From: Pseudomonas xionganensis
GTDB taxonomy: Bacteria; Pseudomonadota; Gammaproteobacteria; Pseudomonadales; Pseudomonadaceae
DNA length: 64,000 nucleotides
Direction: 5' to 3'
NCBI RefSeq assembly: GCF_009763245.1
Contig: NZ_WKJZ01000001.1
Span: forward strand, 2,620,941 to 2,684,940
The notes below the pieces were generated by a model, which saw only the letters and a program-made list of their open reading frames with translations, was not told the origin of the DNA and did no database searches. A program made the position numbers and the translations under genes. Below, piece after piece: positions 16,958 to 26,430 of the stretch (positions are counted from its first letter, which is position 1; each line of letters begins with the position of its first letter).

Positions 16958-17956
16958 TCAGATGCTCCCGATCTTTTCGCGGTTCTGCTCGATCCACTGC
17001 TCCAGGGCCTTATCGCTCATCCACTCAGTGTTGTTGTCACTGGCGTAGACGAAGCCTTCCGGAACTTTCTTGCCATCTTTGATGCGCTTGGGGCAAGTCG
17101 CCCAATCATTGATCACCGGCAGGATCTTGAAATGCTCCGGGTACTCATAGGTGTAGTAGGCGTCTTCAGCGCTGATCATCTGCTCATGCAGCTTCTCGCC
17201 CGGTCGAATGCCTACCACCTTCTGTTTGGCCTCAGGTGCAACCACGCGCGCCAGATCCGTCACTTTCATCGAGGGGATCTTCTTCACATAGATTTCACCG
17301 CCCTCCATGTCCTCGAAGGCATGCCAGACCAGCTCCACACCCTCTTCCAGTGAGATCATAAAGCGTGTCATGCGTTCATCAGTGATAGGCAATTCACCCT
17401 TGTCCTTGATGGACATAAAGAAGGGGATGACCGAGCCCCGCGAGCCCATTACGTTGCCATAACGCACCACGGCCATACGGGTTTCATGCCCACCGGCATA
17501 AGAGTTACCCGCCACGAAGAGCTTGTCTGAGGCCAACTTGGTGGCGCCATAGAGGTTGATCGGACTGCTGGCTTTATCGGTAGACAGCGCAACAACGCGC
17601 TTCACACCCTTGTCGATGCAGGCATCGATCAGGTTCATGGCACCGTTGATATTGGTCTTGATGCACTCGAATGGATTGTACTCGGCAGTCGGGACAATTT
17701 TGGTGGCCGCGGCATGCACCACGTAATCTACGCCGTCAAGGGCACGGTAAAGACGCTCCTTGTCGCGTACGTCACCAATAAAGAAACGTACGCGGTTATC
17801 CCCCTCAAACTTCTTGGCCATCTCCCATTGCTTCATCTCATCACGAGAGAAGATGATGATTTTCTTAGGGTTGTACTTGGCCAGCGTCATTGGCACAAAG
17901 GTGTTGCCGAAAGAGCCAGTACCGCCGGTTATCAGAATGGTTTTGTCATTGAACAC
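16958..17956 (-). CDS. pseB: UDP-N-acetylglucosamine 4,6-dehydratase (inverting)
   Basis: First enzyme of the pseudaminic acid pathway: it dehydrates and C5-epimerises UDP-GlcNAc, using NADP. It is an extended SDR with FNDKTILITGGTGSFGN at the N-terminus, HAAATKIVPTAEYNP near residue 85, and LSTDKASSPINLYGATK with the Y-x3-K near 125-140. Its 332 aa matches short PseB rather than the long membrane dehydratases of the WbpM type. I place the start at GTG 17956, which gives the usual N-terminus and has TGGAG nine bases ahead; a longer frame to 18007 would overlap the ABC transporter gene. Confidence 0.93.
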   Translation of the reverse strand: MFNDKTILITGGTGSFGNTFVPMTLAKYNPKKIIIFSRDEMKQWEMAKKFEGDNRVRFFIGDVRDKERLYRALDGVDYVVHAAATKIVPTAEYNPFECIKTNINGAMNLIDACIDKGVKRVVALSTDKASSPINLYGATKLASDKLFVAGNSYAGGHETRMAVVRYGNVMGSRGSVIPFFMSIKDKGELPITDERMTRFMISLEEGVELVWHAFEDMEGGEIYVKKIPSMKVTDLARVVAPEAKQKVVGIRPGEKLHEQMISAEDAYYTYEYPEHFKILPVINDWATCPKRIKDGKKVPEGFVYASDNNTEWMSDKALEQWIEQNREKIGSI

Positions 17957-17978
17957 TGCTTGCTGCTCCAATTCAGAC

Positions 17979-19775
17979 TTAAGCGTTGACCAAGCGGCTG
18001 AACTCACCGCTGCCAGCTATGAGGCTCTCATAAGTACCCTGAGCCACAAGCTCACCCTTATCGAGCATATACACTGCATCACAGTGCTGTACGGTGGTCA
18101 GACGATGGGCAATCAGGATGATTGTTTTGTGCCCTGCCAATTCGTTGATGGCTTCCATCACGGCAGCCTCGGTCGCATTATCCAGTGCACTGGTGGCCTC
18201 ATCGAAAACTACAACTTCGGGGTCATGATAAAGCGCACGGGCGATACCAATACGCTGGCGCTGACCACCGGAGAGACGCACCCCTCGCTCACCGACCGAC
18301 GTATCGTAGCCTTGCGGCAATTGTTCACTGATGAACTCATGGATATGCGCTGCCCGGGCGGCACGCTCGACAGCGACCATGTCGACCAACTGTGCAGGTA
18401 TGCCAAAGGCAATGTTTTCGGCAAGACTAGCATCGGCCAGATAAATACTCTGTGGAACGTAACCAATATTGCGCTGCCACGCCTGCAAGGCCTCACTGCG
18501 CAGAGCTTGCCCAGCAACCCGCAGCTCGCCGCTCTGCGGCTCAAGTAAACCCAGCACCAGATCCACTGCTGTACTTTTACCTGCGCCAGTGGAGCCTACA
18601 AAGGCAATACTCGAGCCTTTGGCAATGGTCAAACTCAGATTTTTGATAGCCGGCTTGGCAACTTCAGGATAGCAATAGGTCACAGCATCCAGGCAGATGT
18701 CACCGCTTAGCCGAGGCAACCCGAGCCCCGACTGCAAGCGTGGCTTGGCCAACTGAGCAGGTGCCTCTGACAGGTCTGCATGCAGGCTGTCGAGAGCGGC
18801 GCCGTAGAACCGCAATTGCGTGCTGTTCTTGAAGATTTCCTGAAAAGCCGGAAGCATCCGATAGCCAGCAAAGGCGAATAGCGCGATAACAGGCAACGCT
18901 TCCTGCAAGCCACCATGCACGGACATCAGATACATCACTAGAACCAGGATACCGCCAAAGGCCACAGCCTGGATGCCAAAATGCGGGATATCAGCAAAAA
19001 CTTTATTAATGGACTGATAATTGGCATAGCGCTCTGAAGCGTCAGCAAAACGCACCAGGTAATTTTGCTCACGCCCCATAAGGCGCAATTCTTTAATGCC
19101 ATTGAGCGCTTCGTTGGCCATAACAAATCGTTGCTTGTTGACCTCTACTCGTAACTTGCCCAAACGCTTCAGGTAGGCACGACTGGAGGCATAAATCACC
19201 ACGAAGGCGCCGCCAAGCACAACTGCGGCAATAACCGTCAACATGGGGTCGGCCATCAGTAGCAAGCCCAGCATCATGGCAGCCACCACAACACCAGAAA
19301 CCAACTTTAGCGAAGGGATAAGTACCCCTCCAATTACTTCATTGACTTCAGAAAACAGCGTTTTGCTGAGGTCAGCCGTGTTGCGCCCCAGAAAAAAACT
19401 GTAAGGACGAGCCATATAGCCCGTAAGCAGTCGATAGGAAAAAGCATGGGCGCGCATATTGGTAAAGCGCATGATCGCGTAAGTGTTCAGTGCCTTGAGT
19501 GCCAAACTGACAACAAAAACCACAAGAACGCAGCCTGCCAGTAAAAACATAAAAGTGCGGGTATCTGCCAGCCCCGACCACTGGTATGCCTTGGCTAGAT
19601 AAGCATTTGATTCAACCACTTCCGGGTTGGCCAGCACTGCCACGAACGGCATGATGGAGGCAACGCCCACTACCTCGACAAAAGCCGTCGCCAGCATAAG
19701 AAAGAAAAGAAGCTGGACACGGCGCCGCTCTTGCTTGTTGAGCAATGCCTTCAGCTTTTTGAACACGGCAAACAT
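17979..19775 (-). CDS. ABC-type oligosaccharide flippase (PglK/MsbA-like), fused TM and ATPase
   Basis: Predicted homodimeric exporter that flips a lipid-linked oligosaccharide across the inner membrane. About six membrane helices occupy residues 20-320, followed by a nucleotide-binding domain with GSTGAGKST (Walker A, near 390), LSGGQRQRIGIARAL (signature, near 500), VVVFDEATSALDN (Walker B) and AHRLTT. The single-polypeptide half-transporter layout resembles PglK/WlaB and MsbA. ATG 19775 has GAGG at six bases. It is the first gene after ihfB and probably heads the glycan operon. No Wzx or Wzy is visible in the window, so this may be the exporter for the Pse-containing glycan. Confidence 0.87.
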   Translation of the reverse strand: MFAVFKKLKALLNKQERRRVQLLFFLMLATAFVEVVGVASIMPFVAVLANPEVVESNAYLAKAYQWSGLADTRTFMFLLAGCVLVVFVVSLALKALNTYAIMRFTNMRAHAFSYRLLTGYMARPYSFFLGRNTADLSKTLFSEVNEVIGGVLIPSLKLVSGVVVAAMMLGLLLMADPMLTVIAAVVLGGAFVVIYASSRAYLKRLGKLRVEVNKQRFVMANEALNGIKELRLMGREQNYLVRFADASERYANYQSINKVFADIPHFGIQAVAFGGILVLVMYLMSVHGGLQEALPVIALFAFAGYRMLPAFQEIFKNSTQLRFYGAALDSLHADLSEAPAQLAKPRLQSGLGLPRLSGDICLDAVTYCYPEVAKPAIKNLSLTIAKGSSIAFVGSTGAGKSTAVDLVLGLLEPQSGELRVAGQALRSEALQAWQRNIGYVPQSIYLADASLAENIAFGIPAQLVDMVAVERAARAAHIHEFISEQLPQGYDTSVGERGVRLSGGQRQRIGIARALYHDPEVVVFDEATSALDNATEAAVMEAINELAGHKTIILIAHRLTTVQHCDAVYMLDKGELVAQGTYESLIAGSGEFSRLVNA

Positions 19776-20111
19776 TCACACCTCGATTGACAAAAACACG
19801 CACCATGACTCCCAAGCAGGAGCCAAGTGACTGTTGCACACATTGCCTGCTGCGGGAGCTAGCCCCCAGGGTATGCAATCAACTGAAATCGAGAGCAGCC
19901 TTAGGTTTTAAAGGGCGATTGTCGCATGCCGCCCGCGCCCCCAACAGACCTTTTTTGTTGAGACCCGGCGCGTGAAGATCCAGCAGCTAGAAGACACGTA
20001 GGAGGCTATAGATGGGAAGAAAATAAGGACGAGACCGAAAAACGCAGCCTTTAGCGCAGTCTAAATCGCAAACTGCAGCCCAACCGTATCAACGATCATC
20101 AACAACAAGCG
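19776..20111. promoter_or_regulatory. Intergenic region upstream of the glycan operon
   Basis: 336 bp between ihfB and the flippase gene with no convincing coding frame. It should hold the 3' end signal of ihfB and the promoter of the glycan operon, both reading leftward. I found no JUMPstart-like element and no clean sigma-70 promoter; base composition is mixed, with short A/T runs near 19950-19960. The role is inferred from position. Confidence 0.4.
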
Positions 20112-20396
20112 CTATTCATCTTCATTGACCCGGTCACGCAGTTCCTTACCCGGTTTGAAATGCGGTACAAACTTGCCGTCCAGACTGACCGACTGCCCAG
20201 TCTTGGGGTTACGCCCTACTCGCGGCGCACGATAGTGCAGCGAAAAGCTGCCAAAACCACGAATCTCGATACGATCGCCAGTGGCCAGAGCCTGGGACAT
20301 TTGCTCAAGCATGGTCTTGATGGCCAACTCGACATCTTTGTTGGAAAGCTGCCCCTGATGGGTAACGATGCGTTCGATCAACTCCGACTTGGTCAT
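20112..20396 (-). CDS. ihfB: Integration host factor beta subunit
   Basis: Small DNA-bending protein that forms the IHF heterodimer with IhfA and shapes promoters, replication origins and recombination sites. The protein has the HU/IHF fold with [11 protein letters not shown] at the start and the DNA-inserting beta-arm [15 protein letters not shown] (tip Pro in RNPKTG) near residues 57-70. 94 aa is typical. [11 protein letters not shown] and the acidic tail VNEDE indicate IhfB rather than HU. In pseudomonads ihfB normally follows rpsA and precedes the O-antigen locus. Here the glycan locus follows as expected, but rpsA is not upstream. Confidence 0.94.
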   Translation of the reverse strand: MTKSELIERIVTHQGQLSNKDVELAIKTMLEQMSQALATGDRIEIRGFGSFSLHYRAPRVGRNPKTGQSVSLDGKFVPHFKPGKELRDRVNEDE

Positions 20397-20867
20397 GGTT
20401 TTCCCTTCTTTTTCAAGCGGCTAGATCACTAGATGAATCGGTTTTAGCATGACGCGAAGGGAATGAACAGCCTGTTGAGCGCAGACGTTGCAATCGGCAA
20501 CACTGAAAAATGCCCTGACTGGCTTTTATGCTGTGCATGAACGGCGCCAATGGCTGGCGGGCTCACAGGGATCGGCAGCAAACTGAAGCCTACAGCGGGC
20601 AGATCTGAAAATGCAGGATCTGTGGGCACCCTGGAATATTGCGTTGCCGCTGCTGCCTGCCCCTCCACAGCCCCCCCCCCGCAAGCGGCAGAAGGGGTTA
20701 ATAGGGGCAGCTATTAAGGTTGTGCTGTGCCAGTAGTGGTTGCGCGACCGGCATTACGAACTATGGAGCCAGCTTGCTGACGCTCCCTAGATACTATCGC
20801 CGGTACGCCGGACCCCAGCAAACAGGCACCAACACAACACAAGTTTCAGCACTGCTAATGGTTGAAA
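20397..20867. other. Gene-free junction between ihfB and the phosphorylase gene, with a C10 tract
   Basis: 471 bp with no gene that I can support. It should contain the ihfB promoter; AAGGGAAAACC before ATG 20396 is its ribosome site. It holds a run of ten C at 20671-20680. I see no trace of an rpsA reading frame, although rpsA is the usual upstream neighbour of ihfB. A rearrangement point may lie here. Confidence 0.5.
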
Positions 20868-22614
<1,747 letters not shown>

Positions 22615-22628
22615 GCTTGAACCCACAG

Positions 22629-23165
22629 TCATTCCTTAATGCTTAAACAAGAGGTGCCAATGCCCAGCGGGCAGGTTGCTTCATCGATCTGCACAGCACA
22701 GTGAACAGGCACACGGGCAAATAATTCCATCAGGTCGCGATTGCGCAGGCGGATGCAGCCATGGGAGCGGGGTACGCCCATGGGCTCGGTATCCGGAGTG
22801 CCATGCAAGTAGATATAGCGGCGAAAGGTGTCGACCTGACCGAGACGATTACGCCCCCGCTCACAACCACTGAGCCAGAGAATGCGGGTCAGAATCCAGT
22901 CGCGGCCGGGAAACTGCTCATGCAGCTGGGGCGACCACACTTCCCCCGTCCAGCGCCGCCCTCGCAATACCGCCCCCAGCGGCAGCCCTTCACCGATTTT
23001 GGCTCGTACCTGATGCCGCCCCCTGGGGGTACAACCGGAGCCATTGAGCTCACCTGGTCCATTGAGTGCGGTGGAAACAGGCAAACGCAGCCGCAACTGC
23101 CCGCCGGCAAAGCCATACAGGCACTGATCCGCGAGAGAGATATGGAGAAAGTCGAGGGGCGTCAT
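22629..23165 (-). CDS. L,D-transpeptidase domain protein (YkuD) without signal peptide
   Basis: YkuD-fold protein. The catalytic signature YIYLHGTPDTEPMGVP then RSHGCIRLRN is complete, with His near residue 120 and the nucleophile Cys near 137. Family members make or break L,D-cross-links or anchor lipoproteins in the periplasm. Unusually, the N-terminus (MTPLDFLHISLADQCLYGF) goes straight into the domain with no leader. At 178 aa it has no LysM or other wall-binding module. It lies between psrA and nagZ, all on the minus strand. A cytoplasmic role in muropeptide handling beside NagZ, or leaderless export, are both possible. Confidence 0.85.
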   Translation of the reverse strand: MTPLDFLHISLADQCLYGFAGGQLRLRLPVSTALNGPGELNGSGCTPRGRHQVRAKIGEGLPLGAVLRGRRWTGEVWSPQLHEQFPGRDWILTRILWLSGCERGRNRLGQVDTFRRYIYLHGTPDTEPMGVPRSHGCIRLRNRDLMELFARVPVHCAVQIDEATCPLGIGTSCLSIKE

Positions 23166-23215
23166 GGTGGGCTAGCTTAGCGGATAGCATCCGCCGCGCC
23201 CACCCAGATACGGCA

Positions 23216-23923
23216 TCAAACTTTGCTGGGCGCCGTTGCAGTTTTGACACGCGGCTTGAGCTGCGCGCTGATCAGCGTCTCATCGGTCAAACCGCTTTCC
23301 GAGCGCATACCTGCCGCAAGGAAAGGCACCATCAGACGCATCACCTGCTCGATCGAGGTATTGACCCCGAAATCGGTTTCCGCCATGGCGCGCAGGGCCT
23401 TGATACCGGACATGCTGAACGCCGCCGCACCCAGCATAAAGTGCACGCGCCAGAACAGCTCAAGCGGTGGAATACGCGGCGCCGCTTCGTGCACCAACAA
23501 CATGTAACGACGGAAGACCTTGCCGTAAACCTCCTCCAGATACTTGCGCAGGTGGCCCTGGCTTTGACTGAAGGCAAGCCCCAAGAGGCGCATGAAGATA
23601 GACAGGTCATTGCCGCTGCGTGGTTTGACGGCCAAGGCCAGCTCAACCAGCAGATCGAGCAACTCCTCAAGGCTCAACTTGGTATCAGGCTTGGCCAGGC
23701 GACGATCCAGCTCACGCTCCAGGTTGACGCAGAACGGCCCAAGAAAGCGCGAGAACACCGCCTGAATGAGGGCTTTCTTCGACCCAAAGTGGTAATTCAC
23801 CGCTGCCAGATTGACGCCAGCCTTGCTGGTGATCAAACGCAGAGAGGTTTCAGCAAAACCTTTCTCAGCAAACAACTGCTCTGCTGCATCGAGAATGCGT
23901 TCAACGGTTTCCGACTGGGCCAT
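23216..23923 (-). CDS. psrA: TetR-family regulator of fatty-acid degradation and rpoS
   Basis: TetR-type regulator that binds G/CAAAC-N2-4-GTTTG/C sites and is released by long-chain fatty acids. In pseudomonads it represses its own gene and fadBA and activates rpoS. The N-terminal helix-turn-helix reads TSLRLITSKAGVNLAAVNYHF (recognition helix near residues 30-50); the ligand domain contains SGNDLSIFMRLLG and VHFMLGAAAFSMSG, near-identical to the P. aeruginosa protein as I remember it. ATG 23923 (MAQSETVERIL) gives 235 aa; ATG 23935 is a possible alternative. Divergent from lexA. Two PsrA boxes lie in its own promoter. Confidence 0.95.
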   Translation of the reverse strand: MAQSETVERILDAAEQLFAEKGFAETSLRLITSKAGVNLAAVNYHFGSKKALIQAVFSRFLGPFCVNLERELDRRLAKPDTKLSLEELLDLLVELALAVKPRSGNDLSIFMRLLGLAFSQSQGHLRKYLEEVYGKVFRRYMLLVHEAAPRIPPLELFWRVHFMLGAAAFSMSGIKALRAMAETDFGVNTSIEQVMRLMVPFLAAGMRSESGLTDETLISAQLKPRVKTATAPSKV

Positions 23924-23940
23924 GACTCTTTTCATCTGAA

Positions 23941-23985
23941 CAAACACTTGTTTGAAACATACGTTTCAGCCGCCCGCCTTGTCAA
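23941..23985 (-). promoter_or_regulatory. psrA promoter with two overlapping PsrA operators
   Basis: Reading leftward, a perfect -35 TTGACA (23985-23980) and a -10 TATGTT (23961-23956) are spaced by 18 bp. Two dyads fit the published PsrA box: GAAAC-N4-GTTTC at 23954-23967 and CAAAC-N4-GTTTG at 23941-23954, sharing base 23954. The pair covers the -10 and the early transcribed region, consistent with autorepression by steric block. Confidence 0.82.
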
Positions 23986-24133
23986 GTCGGACAAACCACC
24001 TTATGGCCGAGCAGTCACTGGCGCTGGAAAAAAGCGTCGGGTCAAGACTAGACGAACCTCGCTCGACTGAGGTTACACGCCATGAAAACCAATGCCTGCA
24101 GCTTCACCTGCAGTACAGATCAGAAAGGAAAGA

Positions 24134-24185
24134 TTGCCAAGCACCCATCACTGTATATAATCCCAGTTACTGTACAAAAAAACAG
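24134..24185 (+). promoter_or_regulatory. lexA promoter with two SOS boxes
   Basis: TTGCCA at 24134-24139 and TATAAT at 24156-24161 form a sigma-70 promoter with a 16-bp spacer. Two CTG-N10-CAG LexA sites follow: 24151-24166 (overlapping the -10) and 24170-24185 (A-rich core). Paired boxes in front of lexA are the classical autoregulated SOS arrangement; the start codon is 8 bp beyond the second box. Confidence 0.9.
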
Positions 24186-24193
24186 AGCCGACC

Positions 24194-24805
24194 ATGCTTA
24201 AACTGACGCCACGCCAAGCCGAGATTCTCGCCTTTATCAAAGAGTGCCTTGAAGACCACGGCTACCCGCCCACCCGCGCAGAGATCGCGCAGAAGCTCGG
24301 TTTCAAATCACCCAACGCCGCCGAAGAACATCTCAAGGCGCTGGCGCGCAAGGGTGCGATCGAAATGACGCCAGGTGCCTCTCGGGGCATTCGCATTCCC
24401 GGCTTCGAACTTAATGCCGAGGAAGACCAGGGCTTGCCCGTCATCGGTCGCGTAGCCGCAGGCGCGCCCATTCTGGCTCAGCAGAACATTGAAGATGCCT
24501 GCCATATCAACCCGGACTTTTTCCGACCCAAAGCCGACTACCTGCTACGGGTGCGCGGCATGAGCATGAAAGACATCGGCATTTTTGATGGCGACCTGCT
24601 GGCCGTACATACCACCCGTGAAGCCCGTAATGGCCAGGTGGTCGTAGCGCGCATCGACGACGAAGTCACGGTCAAACGCTTCAAGCGTGAGGGCAACAAG
24701 GTCTGGTTGATTGCCGAAAACCCTGAATTCGCCCCTATCGAGGTCAACCTCGAAGAGCAGGATCTGATTATCGAAGGTTTGAGCGTTGGCGTTATCCGCC
24801 GCTAG
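24194..24805 (+). CDS. lexA: SOS response repressor and self-cleaving protease
   Basis: Represses DNA-damage genes; RecA filaments trigger autocleavage. The N-terminal winged helix ([18 protein letters not shown], recognition region [12 protein letters not shown] near 39-50) is followed by the cleavage site Ala89-Gly90 in RVAAGAPIL. The catalytic Ser124 lies in RGMSMKD and Lys161 in DEVTVKRF. 203 aa is the usual gammaproteobacterial size. It is transcribed with sulA, whose start is 10 bp downstream, and divergently from psrA. Confidence 0.97.
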   Translation: MLKLTPRQAEILAFIKECLEDHGYPPTRAEIAQKLGFKSPNAAEEHLKALARKGAIEMTPGASRGIRIPGFELNAEEDQGLPVIGRVAAGAPILAQQNIEDACHINPDFFRPKADYLLRVRGMSMKDIGIFDGDLLAVHTTREARNGQVVVARIDDEVTVKRFKREGNKVWLIAENPEFAPIEVNLEEQDLIIEGLSVGVIRR

Positions 24806-24815
24806 TGGAGGATCT

Positions 24816-25343
24816 ATGCAGTTCCCGCAGTCACTGAACCGTACGCAGTTGTCATTGTTCGAGGCCTTCGTCGCCTCAGCCCTCCCTTCCGCCAAGGCTG
24901 AAAGCCCTCGAAATCCATGGCTGGAGGATGCGCTCAGATTCGACGACAACGGTGTCTTCACGACACCCCAGCCAGTCGAAGAGACGCCGGCGTTCAGTGA
25001 GATTGTGCTGCGTGGCGCAGCGGGAAACTGCCTGAGTCTGCTTGCCCCTATCCTGCGCGAGCTCAGCGACAATCAGGACAAACGCTGGCTCACCCTGATT
25101 GCTCCGCCCAGCAGCCTGACGCAAAACTGGCTGCGTGAAGCCGGCCTTAATCGTGAACGCATCCTGCTGCTGCACCCCCGCGGCGAGCAAAGCCCGCTGC
25201 AACTGGCTCAACATGCATTGGAACTGGGCCGTAGCCATACCGTGGTCAGCTGGCTGAACCCGCTGGAGCCCAAGGCCCGCCAGACTCTGGAACAGGCTGC
25301 ACAGCAAGGCCAGGCGCAAAGCCTGAATATCAGCCTAGGCTAA
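24816..25343 (+). CDS. sulA: SOS-induced cell division inhibitor
   Basis: SulA binds FtsZ and stalls septation during DNA damage. The assignment rests on position (second gene of the lexA operon, as in other pseudomonads) and on the RecA-like SulA pattern: SEIVLRGAAGNCLSLLAPILREL near residue 65, RWLTLIAPPSSLTQNWLREAGLN near 95, and HTVVSWLNPL near 140. The start ATG 24816 is chosen for GGAGG five bases upstream, giving 175 aa. A small hairpin (AGGCCC-TGA-GGGCCT) overlaps the stop codon, without a T tract. Confidence 0.88.
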   Translation: MQFPQSLNRTQLSLFEAFVASALPSAKAESPRNPWLEDALRFDDNGVFTTPQPVEETPAFSEIVLRGAAGNCLSLLAPILRELSDNQDKRWLTLIAPPSSLTQNWLREAGLNRERILLLHPRGEQSPLQLAQHALELGRSHTVVSWLNPLEPKARQTLEQAAQQGQAQSLNISLG

Positions 25344-25435
25344 GGCCCTGAGGGCCTGCCGCAGGTCATATCGCAAGGTGATACACAACGCCAGAGCCGC
25401 CCAGGTGCGCGGCGCACCCTACAGTGAAACCCTGA

Positions 25436-25669
25436 TTAATGTAGGACCCGCGGGCCTTCGTCATGCTGAAAGTTGTTTTCTGCCAGATGGCCCGCCATCT
25501 GCACACCGACATTGAACATGGCCTTGGCCACCTCCACATGCTGGCCCTGGAGAAACGCCTTGGCTTCGACAGAAAAATCCAACACCACCAGCGACTCCTC
25601 ATCCTCGGCGCGGCGCAGGGCGATGCGCCCGTCAGGCAGTTCGACAATTTCCAAGAAGGATGTAGGCAT
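25436..25669 (-). CDS. Small conserved Pseudomonas protein, function unknown
   Basis: 77-aa acidic protein starting MPTSFLEIVELPDGRIALRR and ending EGPRVLH. It corresponds to a small conserved protein found next to sulA in pseudomonads (PA3009-like, from memory). No enzyme motif is visible. The middle contains a strand-rich part (SLVVLDFSVEAKAFL) followed by a helix (HVEVAKAMFNVGVQMAGHL). ATG 25669 is used; longer frames to 25801 lack a ribosome site and typical composition. It converges on sulA and lies 166 bp downstream of the DUF6586-like gene. Confidence 0.8.
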   Translation of the reverse strand: MPTSFLEIVELPDGRIALRRAEDEESLVVLDFSVEAKAFLQGQHVEVAKAMFNVGVQMAGHLAENNFQHDEGPRVLH

Positions 25670-25835
25670 AGGCTGGGCTCTCCACGAAAGGCGCGCATTG
25701 TAACAGCCGCAACCGGACAGCCCCAGCGCTCTGTCGGATGGCGCCAGTTTCACTGGCCAGGGGTAGGCGGAAAACGCTTTGTGGTTTTTTACGCCATGCA
25801 CTGTTTATGCAGTGCATCACCGGCGCCCGTTACGA

Positions 25836-26351
25836 TTACCACTCGCTTAAGGTTTCCCGAAAGCGCCGGGCCAGGGACTTGAGCGCTTGGCGCCAGTCTT
25901 CCAGGGTTTGACGAGAGAGCGGTGGTTCGTCGACCACATCCAGAGAAACTGCGCTGATCAGGGCCGGATCGGCCTTGGCAGTGCGACCTTCCTGAGGCGG
26001 GCGATGCAGTCCGGCATAGGCCTTAAGCAACTGCGCCAGCCAGCTATCGGTAGATTGCGCCAGCTCGACCAGTTCGCCCAGCTCCTGACTCGGCGCGGAA
26101 ACCAGAATGTCCGCCCGCAGGTAGTGCTCGGCCTGAGGCACAGCGCTGTCTGGCAGGCGATAATAACCGGCAATTTCGTGGCAAAGTCCGAGCAGCGCGC
26201 CGTACAGATGAAACAGAGCTGCTTCACGTTCAGCCTGGATCAGGGCCAGGGCGTTCATCGCCTGCCCGTCCTCGGCCTTGGCCCAGGACTCCAGGGCCAG
26301 CCCTGCGTAGAAAAGCTTCTGGTTGGTACGGGTGTAACGTTCGTTGGCCAT
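25836..26351 (-). CDS. DUF6586-like protein downstream of topA
   Basis: 171-aa protein, predicted to be mostly helical and cytoplasmic, without a leader. The start MANERYTRTNQKLFYAGLAL and the following EREAALFHLYGALLGLCHEIAGYY match a family conserved beside topA in Pseudomonas (DUF6586, from memory). Repeated helices could form a small bundle. ATG 26351 is preferred because the segment upstream to 26468 has no family resemblance. It follows topA by 79 bp on the same strand and may be co-transcribed. Function unknown. Confidence 0.78.
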   Translation of the reverse strand: MANERYTRTNQKLFYAGLALESWAKAEDGQAMNALALIQAEREAALFHLYGALLGLCHEIAGYYRLPDSAVPQAEHYLRADILVSAPSQELGELVELAQSTDSWLAQLLKAYAGLHRPPQEGRTAKADPALISAVSLDVVDEPPLSRQTLEDWRQALKSLARRFRETLSEW

Positions 26352-26430
26352 GGTATGCCCTCCACTGCGGCTACCTATCCAAGCACTATAACCGTGTCGC
26401 AAGCTGGGGGCGCATACCCCCAGGAGAAGA

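Noticed and set aside
19776..20111. Search for a JUMPstart/ops element in front of the glycan operon
   Set aside because: No GGCGGTAG core or the associated conserved region was found on the minus strand.
20112..20396. Possible HU (hup) gene instead of ihfB
   Set aside because: The [14 protein letters not shown] and RNPKTGQSV segments and the acidic tail fit IhfB; its position at a glycan locus also matches.
25343..25357. AGGCCC-TGA-GGGCCT hairpin at the sulA stop codon as a terminator
   Set aside because: The stem is only six base pairs and no T run follows, so I could not call it a terminator.
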